64,000 nucleotides of DNA from Tritrichomonas musculus (GCA_039105265.1 JAPFFF010000007.1:4836001-4900000), one strand, 5' to 3'. Shown: positions 38,932-48,231, counted from the first letter of the stretch. Translations and numbers: made by a program. Notes: generated by a model not told the origin, from the sequence alone.

Positions 38932-39172
38932 ATACCTCTTTATTTTCATATTCTTTTATTTTATCTTTCATACTTTGTAATTCGTTTTTCTTTCTTTCAC
39001 GATATGCCTTTTGTTGTTTCTTACGTGCTTCATTTCTTTCTTCAACTGTTGCATATTTTGGTTTCCTTCCTCTTTTTTCGACACTCTGAAGATTCTCTTT
39101 GCTTTTCGACTTCTTGAGTTTTTTGATAATGGCTGTTTCTTTGAACTCACCTAAATCTAAATTTTGGCTCAT
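38906..39172 (-). CDS. Polinton small basic, bZIP-like protein (88 aa)
   Basis: ATG is at 39172. A basic segment EKRGRKPKYATVEERNEARKK followed by QQKAYRERKKNELQSMKDKI resembles a bZIP basic region (N-x-A-x-x-x-x-R spacing partly kept) running into a short helix, and GRKP is AT-hook-like. The C-terminus (EVSHEEKGSL) is encoded by the last copies of array B. Probably DNA-binding; whether it regulates element genes is inference. Confidence 0.55.
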   Translation of the reverse strand: MSQNLDLGEFKETAIIKKLKKSKSKENLQSVEKRGRKPKYATVEERNEARKKQQKAYRERKKNELQSMKDKIKEYENKEVSHEEKGSL

Positions 39173-39217
39173 GATTTCATTGGAGATAAAAAATTGAATT
39201 ATTTTTTCAAAATCACT

Positions 39218-39229
39218 TCATTTTTTAAA
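39218..39229 (+). promoter_or_regulatory. Initiator-like TCATTTTTT before a Polinton gene
   Basis: TCATTTTTT precedes the ATG at 39230 by 12 nt, the same arrangement as at host genes, so the element appears to use host initiator-type promoters. Confidence 0.45.
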
Positions 39230-39592
39230 ATGTCGTCTACCGCAAAAGACTTCAAAGAATACCAAAAACAGCAAAAGAATGATATAAAAAGTGCTAATGC
39301 TGAAATCACCAATGCTGTTAAAGAGGTTGTATTCCTGTTCAACCAAAAAATAACAAACTCTACACCATCTAGTGTCTGCATCAACTATGACCCTTTGATA
39401 CAAACCAACTTGAACAAGATTGCTGGTGCACTTACTCAAATGAATCTCACTACCTGTGAGGTTTATATCAAAAAGAATCCACAATCTCCAAAACCAAAAC
39501 CTCTTGGCTTTCAAGTGCCAATAGTGTCTGACTCGCAAGAGACACAAGAAGATGATGAACAAGAAGCTTCATCACCAAAAGATAAGGAGTAA
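39230..39592 (+). CDS. Polinton orphan protein (120 aa)
   Basis: The ATG at 39230 follows an initiator-like motif; the longer frame starts at TTG. The protein has an N-terminal helix (STAKDFKEYQKQQKNDIKSA), a middle that may be globular (VCINYDPLIQTNLNKIAGAL) and a Pro/Asp/Glu-rich disordered tail. No family is recognised. Confidence 0.5.
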   Translation: MSSTAKDFKEYQKQQKNDIKSANAEITNAVKEVVFLFNQKITNSTPSSVCINYDPLIQTNLNKIAGALTQMNLTTCEVYIKKNPQSPKPKPLGFQVPIVSDSQETQEDDEQEASSPKDKE

Positions 39593-39619
39593 GAGTAAAA
39601 AATAACTACTTCTAATTTT

Positions 39620-40144
39620 TTATACTATACAATATTTTAAACATACATGATAATTATTAACAAGTTCATTATATTCTTTATTATATACTTGTTTCAAATC
39701 AATAACTACTTCTCCATTATCTTTAATGATTTTTATAGCATCTATTTTTCTTATTGGACTACTCTTTGCTGCACAACATCCAACATCTTCATTAAGTTGT
39801 ACTTCAACTTCATTTACATGTAGTATTGCTTTGATGATGTTGCAAAGAGATGCAATAGGTACTATGATACATTTCTTTGATATAATATTAGCTAGTAGTG
39901 CTTTGTCTTGATTAAGTAGTATTTGTGCATATGCTTCAAGTATAACATTACGTACATCTGGTTCAACTTCAACAGGTTCAGTTTGCACTCCAATGTCTCT
40001 TGTAATAACAATGTCTTCCTTGCCATCATCTCTCTTATTAATAATAATGTTATTGTTAATGTTTGATGTAGATGATGCAGCTGCTGATGGTTCTAAAGAT
40101 ACATTTGCTTGAACTCCATTGGTTGTACTTCTCTTCTTAATCAT
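39620..40144 (-). CDS. Polinton orphan protein with GVQTE motif (174 aa)
   Basis: ATG is at 40144. The first 45 residues are Ser/Asn/Ala rich and disordered. Residues around 48-55 read RDIGVQTEP, similar to dynein light chain LC8-binding motifs. The rest is helical with hydrophobic stretches (ILEAYAQILLNQDKALLANI, CNIIKAILHV) and ends in LKYCIV. It begins the leftward capsid-side block. Function is unknown. Confidence 0.5.
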   Translation of the reverse strand: MIKKRSTTNGVQANVSLEPSAAASSTSNINNNIIINKRDDGKEDIVITRDIGVQTEPVEVEPDVRNVILEAYAQILLNQDKALLANIISKKCIIVPIASLCNIIKAILHVNEVEVQLNEDVGCCAAKSSPIRKIDAIKIIKDNGEVVIDLKQVYNKEYNELVNNYHVCLKYCIV

Positions 40145-40164
40145 TTAAGTTTGAAAAAAAACTT

Positions 40165-40599
40165 TTAATAGATATTGTTTTGAGTAATAACATGTTGTGT
40201 AGGTCCATATCTAATATCTTGTTTATTATATTCTCTTGCTCTACCTTGCATAGCAGGTGGTTCAGGCTTCTTAAGATATTTTGGTAGTAGAGGTACTGGT
40301 TTATCATGTTGACCAATATGTCTATAAAATCCACCATCAGTTATGCTAACAGGAGGTTCATGTAGAGGTTTCGTTATATGTTCTCGAGTATCTGGAAATC
40401 TAACAGGGTCCTCATGTTCAATAATCTGAGTAGGTGGTCGATTAATAAAAGGATTGAATGTGACTGAATATGTATTAGTATTGCTGAATACACCAAAATG
40501 TTGGAATTCTATGTCTTTATTTTTCATGGTAGCTTCATTAAACATCATACCTTCTCTTCCAACAATCTCAGCATGTGGGCTTCTATAATCATTCGACAT
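40165..40599 (-). CDS. Polinton orphan protein, Pro-rich (144 aa)
   Basis: ATG is at 40599. The protein is rich in Pro, His, Thr and Asn with little predicted secondary structure (ITKPLHEPPVSITDGGFYRH, PKYLKKPEPPAMQGRAREYN). It lies 20 bp downstream of its left neighbour's start and 31 bp from the capsid gene end, in the same direction. Extended proteins of this kind often act as minor particle or cement proteins; that is inference from position only. Confidence 0.5.
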   Translation of the reverse strand: MSNDYRSPHAEIVGREGMMFNEATMKNKDIEFQHFGVFSNTNTYSVTFNPFINRPPTQIIEHEDPVRFPDTREHITKPLHEPPVSITDGGFYRHIGQHDKPVPLLPKYLKKPEPPAMQGRAREYNKQDIRYGPTQHVITQNNIY

Positions 40600-40630
40600 T
40601 TACAAAAAAATAAAATATCCTTCTTTATGT

Positions 40631-42313
40631 TTATTCAGGGGTTGTTAAATCATAAGGACCAATACGTACTGATGGTGGCATACCATTTGGTCTAATCAAA
40701 ATACTAATTGATATATCTGTTAATAAGCATAATAATGGAGGCGTATCAACTTCCTTTCTAAATGGATTATCTGCCTTTTGACTACATATCAGTTCGAAGT
40801 TAATAGGTGCAAGACTTGAAAGACCTTGTTGATATGTTCCATCCGTTTCAGTTGGAAGACCTATGAAGAATGAGGACCTATCATTTGGATAATAACCTGT
40901 TGTATTTTCATTATATTGATACTCATTAGCTAGACTTGCTATAACCTCTTTGTTAAATCCATTTTGCTCTCCATTCATGTTCATTGCATTCTGGCAATAT
41001 TCGAGGAACTCTGGATACTTACCATTAGTACCAAATGCTTTAGCAGGAATATTGTTGTAATTACCACAATTCATATGAAATGCTTCAAACATAGGATTCT
41101 TGAAGTATGTCTTATGCGTATGCTTGAGTGGGAATAAGCAAAACATACTATCTACAAAATTAGGTGTAATAGTAATAGTTGCTTTATCTTGTTCATTATT
41201 AAGAGGTCTTGTACAAGTGTAAAATGACATAATCTGTGTTGGGAATGTAAGTGGATGTTGTGGGTTAGCATATCTTTGAACAAGTGCTGTATATACAGAT
41301 TCATGAATACCAAAACAAGGTATAATACTCGCGCATTCTTCAATGGAATAATCAACAACACTCCAAGTTCTCCAATCACTGTAAATTGTTCGGTCAACTC
41401 TTGCCTTAGTATTGTTAGCTCCTGCGACTTCATATGCTCCTCCATGATTTTCACCAACAGGTGGAAGATTCTTGGGGTGATTAATCTTATCCATTGCTAT
41501 TTTTTCGGTACTTGTCCACATCCATATTGGTTCTCCAATAGGTTGAAATTCATTGGTAATTTCATCAACATTGAAGTCTTTCATTATATGTGGATTAGCA
41601 ACCAAGCTCTTTTCAAAACCAACTGGACAATATACCATACCAGCTGTTGAAAAGTATAGACGTAATTCGATTTTACCTGCAAATGCTGGCAAGTACTTGA
41701 TATTAGATAATGGTAGGAATCGTCGTAAATCAATCTTTAATCTTATTGTTTCAGTGACGGAAGTCACATCTTTGTTAAGATTTGCAACAAAACCACATCT
41801 CCTTCCATGAGTATCATTCCAAATATCCTTATGTCTTGCTTTACTATATATATCAGCTCTTTTAGTAACTTCATTTGCACAACATGCAGTTAAAAAGGAT
41901 TCTTCACATCCAAAGTTCTGGGTATAAAGCGTCATACCATTAGCTACAATTTCATACTTCTCAACAGCATCTCGAGCATCCTTAAAACCAAACCATACCT
42001 TACCAAAATTATAACCACTGACATTTTCTAAATCACTTAGAATTGGCTTGTCTATTTTTATCATCACTTTCATATCTGCTCGAATAAAGCCATTATATAT
42101 ATCTGCTGTATTATGAGTATTAGGAGAGATAATACATGTTGTATATGAACCACTCTTAATTGGTGGTGATGGTGAATACGAAGTTTGTGGATTTAATGAG
42201 TATGCTTTATTTGTATCACTAAGTGAAATGCAATTATCGACAACATCAAAATAGGATGCAATTTGGGTACAAACCTCAGCTGAGGTTCTCATATATTGTT
42301 CCTTGTTGAGCAT
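40631..42313 (-). CDS. Polinton major capsid protein (double jelly-roll type)
   Basis: This 560-aa beta-rich protein has no low complexity, and its ATG is at 42313. The stretch IDLRRFLPLSNIKYLPAFAG followed by KIELRLYFS is characteristic of the first-to-second strand region of Polinton and related double-jelly-roll capsid proteins. FVDSMFCLFPLKHTHKTYF and a C-terminal DISISILIRPNGMPP fit a second barrel. Size and position, next to small structural genes and upstream of polymerase-side genes, also match. The capsid proteins of Polintons are related to those of adenoviruses and virophages. Confidence 0.85.
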   Translation of the reverse strand: MLNKEQYMRTSAEVCTQIASYFDVVDNCISLSDTNKAYSLNPQTSYSPSPPIKSGSYTTCIISPNTHNTADIYNGFIRADMKVMIKIDKPILSDLENVSGYNFGKVWFGFKDARDAVEKYEIVANGMTLYTQNFGCEESFLTACCANEVTKRADIYSKARHKDIWNDTHGRRCGFVANLNKDVTSVTETIRLKIDLRRFLPLSNIKYLPAFAGKIELRLYFSTAGMVYCPVGFEKSLVANPHIMKDFNVDEITNEFQPIGEPIWMWTSTEKIAMDKINHPKNLPPVGENHGGAYEVAGANNTKARVDRTIYSDWRTWSVVDYSIEECASIIPCFGIHESVYTALVQRYANPQHPLTFPTQIMSFYTCTRPLNNEQDKATITITPNFVDSMFCLFPLKHTHKTYFKNPMFEAFHMNCGNYNNIPAKAFGTNGKYPEFLEYCQNAMNMNGEQNGFNKEVIASLANEYQYNENTTGYYPNDRSSFFIGLPTETDGTYQQGLSSLAPINFELICSQKADNPFRKEVDTPPLLCLLTDISISILIRPNGMPPSVRIGPYDLTTPE

Positions 42314-42331
42314 TTTTTAGATGAAAAAAAT

Positions 42332-42868
42332 TTACATCATATCTTCAAAGATGCGATTTCTCCTACCCATTATTCGTTGAGGAGGTATATATTGTTGTGG
42401 TGGTTCTTCATATTGTTGTTGTGGTTCTTCAGGAACATATTGTTGTCTTGGTTGACTCATTCTTTTATCAACAACCTCTTTTATCATTCGTCTCTGTTCT
42501 TTCTTTTCTCGACTTATCTTCATTTCTTCACCTAGTGATTTTAATTGTTTGAGTATTTCTTCATTCACAGTAGGGTCATATGTTTGTTGAGGTTTTCGTG
42601 GTTTTGGAGGTTTTCGTGCAGCTTTCGAACTTAATGACTTTCTGGGAGTTTCTTCAAAATCATCACTATTTGAGTTTTCTTGAGTTTCTTCGATATTTTC
42701 ACTTTCTGAGTTTTCTTGAGAATCTTGACGAATTGGAGTTTTTCGGGGTTTTACTATATACTTGTCTTTCTTCTTTGTTGGCAAAACTTCCCAATCTGGG
42801 TCATCCCTTCCATTCAACCATTTATGAATAACCGCAAGTCTCTTAGAACCTGTTAGATGTTTTGACAT
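42332..42868 (-). CDS. Polinton orphan protein, charged and Pro/Gln-rich (178 aa)
   Basis: ATG is at 42868. The first 30 residues look folded (GSKRLAVIHKWLNGRDDPDW). Then come a Ser/Glu-rich acidic repeat, a basic stretch (KAARKPPKPRKPQQTY), a helix (EEILKQLKSLGEEMKISREK) and a Gln/Pro/Tyr-rich tail. It could be a core or scaffolding protein. No homologue is recognised. Confidence 0.5.
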   Translation of the reverse strand: MSKHLTGSKRLAVIHKWLNGRDDPDWEVLPTKKKDKYIVKPRKTPIRQDSQENSESENIEETQENSNSDDFEETPRKSLSSKAARKPPKPRKPQQTYDPTVNEEILKQLKSLGEEMKISREKKEQRRMIKEVVDKRMSQPRQQYVPEEPQQQYEEPPQQYIPPQRIMGRRNRIFEDMM

Positions 42869-42917
42869 TTAAAAATAAACAAAAAAAGTCCATAAATTGA
42901 GTTTTATTGAGTTTTCA

Positions 42918-43373
42918 TCAGATGTAAGTTCTCGCATGATTGTTTGTAGTAAATTCACTCTCTTTTAATGAATTAGATGAAAATGTTGGCTTTTCAAGAG
43001 GTGCACCAACTGAATCGCCTTTTGCAGATTTATTAATTGATGACAAGGCAGTTTTCACATTTCCTTCTGGGACATATTTTAATGCTGTGTCAGCTATGTT
43101 TGCTAATCTATTTCTTGTTTTATCGCTCAAGAAGCTTTCACCAAGACCTCTCGCAACTGAACCAATAACACCAGCATGCTTGGTTAATCCACCTGCTGAA
43201 GCATCCAATAATTTACTTGCAAGACCTCCAGTAAAACTATCTGCAGCTCCCATTAATAATTTACCACCTAAACCTACTCCTCCTTTTATTATCGTTTGCC
43301 ATGGAGAAAATTCTTTTTGTTTAGCATAATTTGGCTTCCAATAATCTTCTTCTGAATGACGTTGAATTCCCAT
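42918..43373 (-). CDS. Polinton Gly/Ala-rich amphipathic protein, minor-structural candidate (151 aa)
   Basis: ATG is at 43373. A central Gly/Ala/Leu-rich part (GGVGLGGKLLMGAADSFTGG, then LASKLLDASAGGLTKHAGVI) suggests an amphipathic, membrane-active helix, as in the adenovirus protein VI-like or pX-like small structural proteins known from Polintons. It sits beside the ATPase and capsid genes. The assignment rests on composition and context. Confidence 0.5.
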   Translation of the reverse strand: MGIQRHSEEDYWKPNYAKQKEFSPWQTIIKGGVGLGGKLLMGAADSFTGGLASKLLDASAGGLTKHAGVIGSVARGLGESFLSDKTRNRLANIADTALKYVPEGNVKTALSSINKSAKGDSVGAPLEKPTFSSNSLKESEFTTNNHARTYI

Positions 43374-43391
43374 TTAAAAAATAATAAAAAA

Positions 43392-44258
43392 TTATTCAAA
43401 ATAGTACTTATTAGCAGAAATATTCATTACGAATTTTTCATGTGGTTCTTTATGTTGTAGGTACTCAGCTACTGTCTGTTTAGTATTTAATGAGTTATTT
43501 GTTTGTTGCAACAAGCTCGTAAAATCTTCCTCACTATATCCTGTATAACATATGATATCTGTTGCTAACCTTTTAGCATTCATATGAACAAATCGAATTG
43601 TTTGTATTGCCATGATACATGTTAAATTATAGTGTCTTGTTTTGGTTAACAACTTGATAAATTCACTATTACCATTCTTTAATAAATCACTACCTGCACA
43701 ATCATCTAGTATCAATAATGTATTATATGGATATGATGATGTTTCATACTTGACGAGCTTATTTGCTATATATATTATTTTATCATTGAGCTCATTTAAA
43801 TGATGCTTCTCAATGAGCCTCCTCATTTCGTCATTGGTCTCTTTCATTCGAGATAGTACATATTTGACAATGGCATAATACTTTATCTTTCTTCGAAGAT
43901 GTCGTTTTAGATAACTCATTAATTCTCTTTCCTTTACATAATCGATTCTTGATTGTATCTGTTTATTAAGTGTTTCAGCTGTTTTATCCATTTTACCAGA
44001 GCTTGAGCAAAATATTATCTTTTGGTAGTATGGATGTTTAAACAACCTCTCTGTTATCATAATATGTCTCCATATCCAAAAACTTTTACCAGCACCTGGT
44101 TTACCAATTAAAAAGTATATACCGTTTGTGCTAAAAGGATAATCAGGTGATAATGGTTTAATTAATGCTCCATCTATTTCTTTCATGTTCTTCCGTAAGG
44201 TTTCTTTAATCAATGTTTCTACTTTATTTATTAGTTCTGCACTTGGGGGTTCATCCAT
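43392..44258 (-). CDS. Polinton FtsK/HerA-type genome-packaging ATPase
   Basis: This 288-aa protein has ATG at 44258. The Walker A motif is FLIGKPGAGKSFWIW (about residues 30-45) and Walker B is NTLLILDDCAGSD (about 178-190), followed by FIKLLTKTRHYNLTCIMAIQ, a sensor-like strand ending in Gln as in the A32/FtsK packaging clade. Length fits Polinton ATPases. These enzymes drive DNA into capsids. It is in the same leftward block as integrase and capsid genes. Confidence 0.9.
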   Translation of the reverse strand: MDEPPSAELINKVETLIKETLRKNMKEIDGALIKPLSPDYPFSTNGIYFLIGKPGAGKSFWIWRHIMITERLFKHPYYQKIIFCSSSGKMDKTAETLNKQIQSRIDYVKERELMSYLKRHLRRKIKYYAIVKYVLSRMKETNDEMRRLIEKHHLNELNDKIIYIANKLVKYETSSYPYNTLLILDDCAGSDLLKNGNSEFIKLLTKTRHYNLTCIMAIQTIRFVHMNAKRLATDIICYTGYSEEDFTSLLQQTNNSLNTKQTVAEYLQHKEPHEKFVMNISANKYYFE

Positions 44259-44268
44259 TTACAAATTT

Positions 44269-45387
44269 TTAAATGTATTTCATAATTTTATCTGGTATTG
44301 GTTCTCCTTTCTTCTTTTGTTCCAACCAATATTGTCTTTCTGCTGTACCAAGTACTAATGGATTACCTCTCCTTACATCTCTAATAGTTTGTCTAGCAAA
44401 GGCATCATCACCTTCGACTCCTTCCCATTTTAAATCATACTTACCAGTATCTTCATCAAAGTTATATATTTTTTCAATAATACCTTCTTTACCTTCATTT
44501 AGTCTTTCAGCTACTTTAATCCTTTTGTCTCTTGTCCTTAACAACCTATATCCAGGGAATGAACTTGTTGAACCATCTTTGGACTTGACCACAAACTGGT
44601 TACCTTTTTGTGAGTCAACTATATAAGACTCATTGGACAAATTACTTCTTCTTTTACCAAATGGTTCTTTTTCGAGTACTAACCTGACCTTCTCACCTGG
44701 ATTAAAATGATATGGGTTAATGCGTGCATTCTTTTGGATGTACTTTATTTCATCCTCTGGAGTAATATCATTAGGTGCTTTATTATCTAAAGACCTATGA
44801 GGAGAGTTATTATATATGTTTACCAAATCATGCATCTCCTTTGGTTGAATAAACCTATTTTCACCAATAGCATCTCTTATAGTTCTCATAAATCTATTAA
44901 TAATGCCAAGTACATTATGGTTATTCTCAGTTGTTGTTCGGTATTTTATGTTCTTCTCTCTCATGAAGTCTAATACAGTTGATGATAAATATGCAGCATC
45001 CTCATCACTTGTTATTGAATATACATGAGGTACATCATTAACAAATTTATGAAGTGCTGTTAATACTTCCCTTGCTCCTTTACCATTCATAGGATATGCA
45101 TATGCTTTTCGAGTGTTGATATTGATGAACATTAGATAATTCAACCCACCTGCCTCTTTATTGTTAATGAAGGTATCCATTTGATAACCATCAGGGTGTT
45201 TCGATACGATAGGTATATATTGTGCTTTTGGTACTCTCTTATCATGTACTACTCTTTCATCAAAGTATTTCTTTGCTTCCTCTTCATTCAGATTCTCTTG
45301 TTTTGCCATGCTAAGGTATTTGTCCAAGGTCCTCCATTTAGCTTTGTTGTATAATTTTTCATATGGGGTTGGTTCTTCTTTACTCAT
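44269..45387 (-). CDS. Polinton integrase (RVE/retroviral-type fold)
   Basis: This 372-aa protein has ATG at 45387. An RNase H-fold catalytic core lies at about residues 60-220: YQMDTFIN opens the core, ITSDEDAAYLSSTVLDFMRE forms the second strand-helix, and NNHNVLGIINRFMRTIRDAI the third. This is followed by YNNSPHRSLDNKAPNDIT, a typical Polinton/Tdd and retroviral integrase phrase. The C-terminus has an SH3/chromo-like part (YDLKWEGVEGDDAFARQTIR). In Polintons this enzyme joins the element ends to target DNA, making the short duplication seen here. The gene lies 10 bp from the ATPase gene. Confidence 0.93.
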   Translation of the reverse strand: MSKEEPTPYEKLYNKAKWRTLDKYLSMAKQENLNEEEAKKYFDERVVHDKRVPKAQYIPIVSKHPDGYQMDTFINNKEAGGLNYLMFININTRKAYAYPMNGKGAREVLTALHKFVNDVPHVYSITSDEDAAYLSSTVLDFMREKNIKYRTTTENNHNVLGIINRFMRTIRDAIGENRFIQPKEMHDLVNIYNNSPHRSLDNKAPNDITPEDEIKYIQKNARINPYHFNPGEKVRLVLEKEPFGKRRSNLSNESYIVDSQKGNQFVVKSKDGSTSSFPGYRLLRTRDKRIKVAERLNEGKEGIIEKIYNFDEDTGKYDLKWEGVEGDDAFARQTIRDVRRGNPLVLGTAERQYWLEQKKKGEPIPDKIMKYI

Positions 45388-45393
45388 TTATTT

Positions 45394-46395
45394 TTAAATA
45401 AACATCTTATCATATTGAAGGAATTGCATTTCGATAACAAATGAATCATTTGGAGGTAGTTTGGTTGGACAATAATAATGAACATCACTATAGAAGTCTA
45501 TCCAAAACCTTTGGTCCATTGAGTTTAACTTGAAGTATTTAATAGGACTATATTCAACATCGCTATTTCCTATATAATTATGTAATGCTTGTTCACCTAT
45601 CGATGAATATATTTTGCATGATTGTCTGTCCCATATATTATCGAATATTAATTCCTTACTCCATGTTTGATATTTTTCTGGTTTATTTTGAAATATGCCA
45701 TTACCTATATTAAACACATCTGCAAAATCATCATTCCAGGATTTAAGTTTGAAAAAGTTCATATATGGTGCGGTATACTCCCAATCTTGTTCATTCTTAC
45801 TGTTAGTATAGTAGTATTTATGATTCTCTGCTTTATTTCTTTCTGTATAAATAATTTCATGAAAACCATTTTTATCATAATATCCATCTGTTTGTATATC
45901 TCTATCCTGTATATTGTCATCATTTTGAACAAATTTGTCTAATGAAGAAGTTTTAATGTATGACTTGAATGCATGATTAACTGCATCAAAAAATCCACGT
46001 AAATCTCCATCGATTGACACCCAATCAATGACTTTGAAGAATCCATATTCATGATTAGTACCAGTTATATAGTCTTCTTTTAGTGTTCCATCATCCCATG
46101 TTCCACCACAGACAAACTCATATGTTTTCTTATGTATCTTATATATTTCAATCTCTACTTCCATTTTGCGTCGTCTCTTAATGATATGTGCTGAACGAAC
46201 GCCAACAATAGATTCCCCTTTGTTTGCAGTTGACCATTCTGGTGGGAAATTAAACCAATACCTATTAAACTTAGCTTTATCATGTTGAGCATCCTCAAGG
46301 AAGTAGGCTGTTTCGATTGGAAGAGGTGTATTACCATCATTAACTATATTATCTCGATTAGGATAAAGAGTTTTAACACTTGGTGGTAATTCCAT
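45394..46395 (-). CDS. Polinton minor capsid (penton) protein candidate (333 aa)
   Basis: ATG is at 46395. The beta-rich protein (MEVEIEIYKIHKKTYEFVCG, FVIEMQFLQYDKMFI at the end) has regular length for the single-jelly-roll minor capsid protein of Polintons. It sits between integrase and protease in the usual late-gene cluster. The family pattern is too weak to be sure by eye, so the call rests on size, strand content and position. Confidence 0.55.
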   Translation of the reverse strand: MELPPSVKTLYPNRDNIVNDGNTPLPIETAYFLEDAQHDKAKFNRYWFNFPPEWSTANKGESIVGVRSAHIIKRRRKMEVEIEIYKIHKKTYEFVCGGTWDDGTLKEDYITGTNHEYGFFKVIDWVSIDGDLRGFFDAVNHAFKSYIKTSSLDKFVQNDDNIQDRDIQTDGYYDKNGFHEIIYTERNKAENHKYYYTNSKNEQDWEYTAPYMNFFKLKSWNDDFADVFNIGNGIFQNKPEKYQTWSKELIFDNIWDRQSCKIYSSIGEQALHNYIGNSDVEYSPIKYFKLNSMDQRFWIDFYSDVHYYCPTKLPPNDSFVIEMQFLQYDKMFI

Positions 46396-46416
46396 TTCGA
46401 GTTGAATAAAAAGTCT

Positions 46417-47973
46417 TTATTTATATACAACATCTGTTTCTAATTCATTGTTTTGAAGTTCTCGAAGTATTCTCTTTCTAATATCTGGCATATTGCGTTG
46501 TTTAAACTTACCATTTCCTTCATGCAAAAAGGTACGACAAGATTCCATTAGAAACACTCCACAATCCTTGTTATTCCTTTGACTAGGTACATCATAATAT
46601 TTTGCTTTTAACTTACCTGTTCCTGAAATATTGATCCACTTATTAAGTGTCTTTACCTCTGGTGCCATTGACTTATTCTCAGAGTCATAGCATTCGATTA
46701 TTTTCTTTGAATATCGAACAATACATAAAACCCAATGTTCTCCATCTGAACAAATGGGGACAAATACTTTATCGAAATGTGAAAATGACTGTTTACCTGA
46801 GATAGGACTTTTCATCAGTTCATGTATTTTTTCCATATCATTAGTCTCATATGCTCTAGAAAGGAGGGTATAAAATGCAGTAGGTAAAACCAATATTTTC
46901 TTTTTATCAAACTCTGCCTCATTTTGACCAGGTTGTTTATTCAATCTCTTTCCTTTGTTATATAGAAGTTTCAAGTAGTCATCAATAACATCTTCTTCTA
47001 TATTTTCATCATTGACTAAACTCCTCCAATCATGAATTTTATGACGTCTTTGGTCTACTGTATACTCTCCTGTCTTCTGTGGTGTCATACGGGGTTCTCT
47101 TGGAGGAGGACTAGTACCTCGAGAGGTATGTGATGATGGAAACTGTGGAGGTGGTGATGAAGGAGGAGGAGGTGGTGGAGGTGGAGGTGAAGGTGAACGA
47201 GGTCGTTTTGATTTTGTCTTAGGTTGTTTTGATTTTTTCTTAGGTCTATCATCCTCGTCTAAATTTGTACTACTTTGAAGTAAAAGTTGAATTCTGTTTT
47301 GATTTTGGTCCCTTGTTGGTGGCTCAACATTTGTGGGTCGGTTCCTACCGATTTTCCTAAGGTTAAGATGATAATCATTTCGATTTAAAGTTGGAGGTCT
47401 GGGTAATGGAGCCAATTCTGGTATATCATCTGTTTGAATACCTCTAGTTTTATATTCTTTCTTATCACTTTTCAATGTTCTTTCTTTCATCTGCTCTCTC
47501 AGTTCTCTAGCTGCTTGTTTTTCCTCCTCAGTCTTCATTCGAGATATCCTTATGTTGATAATATCATAATGTAATTTTATCTCTGTTAATATACCTGTTG
47601 TTGATTCCTGGAGAGTATATTGATATGGCTTTAATACTGTTATGTAATGTCCATGTTCATCTTTATCATCTTGATTTTTCTTAATTGCAAAAACACAACC
47701 TGTAAATTTTGCTTTTGGTCTCTCTCTCTTGAGTCTATTAGCAAATTCAAGTACGTCTTTAAAAGCTATACTAGTATTTAAATATGTCTCATATAATTTT
47801 TGTAGATTTATTTGATTATTAGAGAACTTCCATATAGTTTGACCCAAACCTCTTGTTAATCTTGCAACATCTCTATCAACTAGTTTAGGTCGAAATTTAA
47901 AAGTACATTGTAGTAGTTGTATTTTATTGTTAGGTTTAGTTTGTGTGCCTTTATCACTTGTCATTTTTATCAT
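46417..47973 (-). CDS. Polinton adenain/Ulp1-like cysteine protease with long N-terminal extension
   Basis: The first in-frame ATG is 47973 (MIKMTSDKGTQTK, 518 aa); another lies at 47964. The last 170 residues form the protease: SDGEHWVLCIVRY (His), IIECYDSENKSM (Asp) and YDVPSQRNNKDCGVFLMESC (Gln and Cys), the order of C5/C48 peptidases such as adenovirus maturation protease. The N-terminal 350 residues include two QT motifs (TQT at 10-12, RGIQTDD near 178), a charged helix, basic KKSKQPKTKSKRPRSP and a polyproline run near 270. In Polintons this enzyme is thought to mature capsid proteins. The protease identity is firm. Confidence 0.9.
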   Translation of the reverse strand: MIKMTSDKGTQTKPNNKIQLLQCTFKFRPKLVDRDVARLTRGLGQTIWKFSNNQINLQKLYETYLNTSIAFKDVLEFANRLKRERPKAKFTGCVFAIKKNQDDKDEHGHYITVLKPYQYTLQESTTGILTEIKLHYDIINIRISRMKTEEEKQAARELREQMKERTLKSDKKEYKTRGIQTDDIPELAPLPRPPTLNRNDYHLNLRKIGRNRPTNVEPPTRDQNQNRIQLLLQSSTNLDEDDRPKKKSKQPKTKSKRPRSPSPPPPPPPPPSSPPPQFPSSHTSRGTSPPPREPRMTPQKTGEYTVDQRRHKIHDWRSLVNDENIEEDVIDDYLKLLYNKGKRLNKQPGQNEAEFDKKKILVLPTAFYTLLSRAYETNDMEKIHELMKSPISGKQSFSHFDKVFVPICSDGEHWVLCIVRYSKKIIECYDSENKSMAPEVKTLNKWINISGTGKLKAKYYDVPSQRNNKDCGVFLMESCRTFLHEGNGKFKQRNMPDIRKRILRELQNNELETDVVYK

Positions 47974-47979
47974 TATAAA
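47962..47979. promoter_or_regulatory. Compact bidirectional start region of two Polinton genes
   Basis: The protease ATG (47973, minus) and the 83-aa gene ATG (47980, plus) are only 6 bp apart. TCATTATAAA (47970-47979) directly precedes the plus-strand ATG and fits the initiator. Plus-strand transcripts would start inside the protease coding sequence. Confidence 0.5.
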
Positions 47980-48231
47980 ATGTCTCAATCAGACCGTATG
48001 TATATCCTCGTTAGAATTCTATCGAACATCCATGAATATAGTGTAGAGAGTGATGAAACTAGAAGAAAAAAATTGATGAAGACTATAAAAGAATTATCAG
48101 CTCAGTATTTCAAACCTGAACATCTTCAAATAATGAGGATAGATAATGATGTTGATTTTTTAGGTCGAATTGAACACTTTGCTTTGGAGTTCTTAGAACT
48201 ATATATAGTTAATCTGCCCTCGCATTTATAA
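47980..48231 (+). CDS. Polinton orphan helical protein (83 aa)
   Basis: The ATG at 47980 (MSQSDRMYILVRILSNIHEY) is preceded by an initiator-like TCATTATAAA; the longer frame starts at a non-ATG codon inside the protease gene. The protein is all-helical with hydrophobic faces (LMKTIKELSAQYF, GRIEHFALEFLELYIVNL). Its end overlaps the HNH gene by 23 bp, convergently. No family is recognised. Confidence 0.5.
   Translation: MSQSDRMYILVRILSNIHEYSVESDETRRKKLMKTIKELSAQYFKPEHLQIMRIDNDVDFLGRIEHFALEFLELYIVNLPSHL

Noticed and set aside
41255-41810. Plus-strand frames of 85-131 codons within the capsid gene
   Set aside because: They run antisense to the capsid gene and have no family features.
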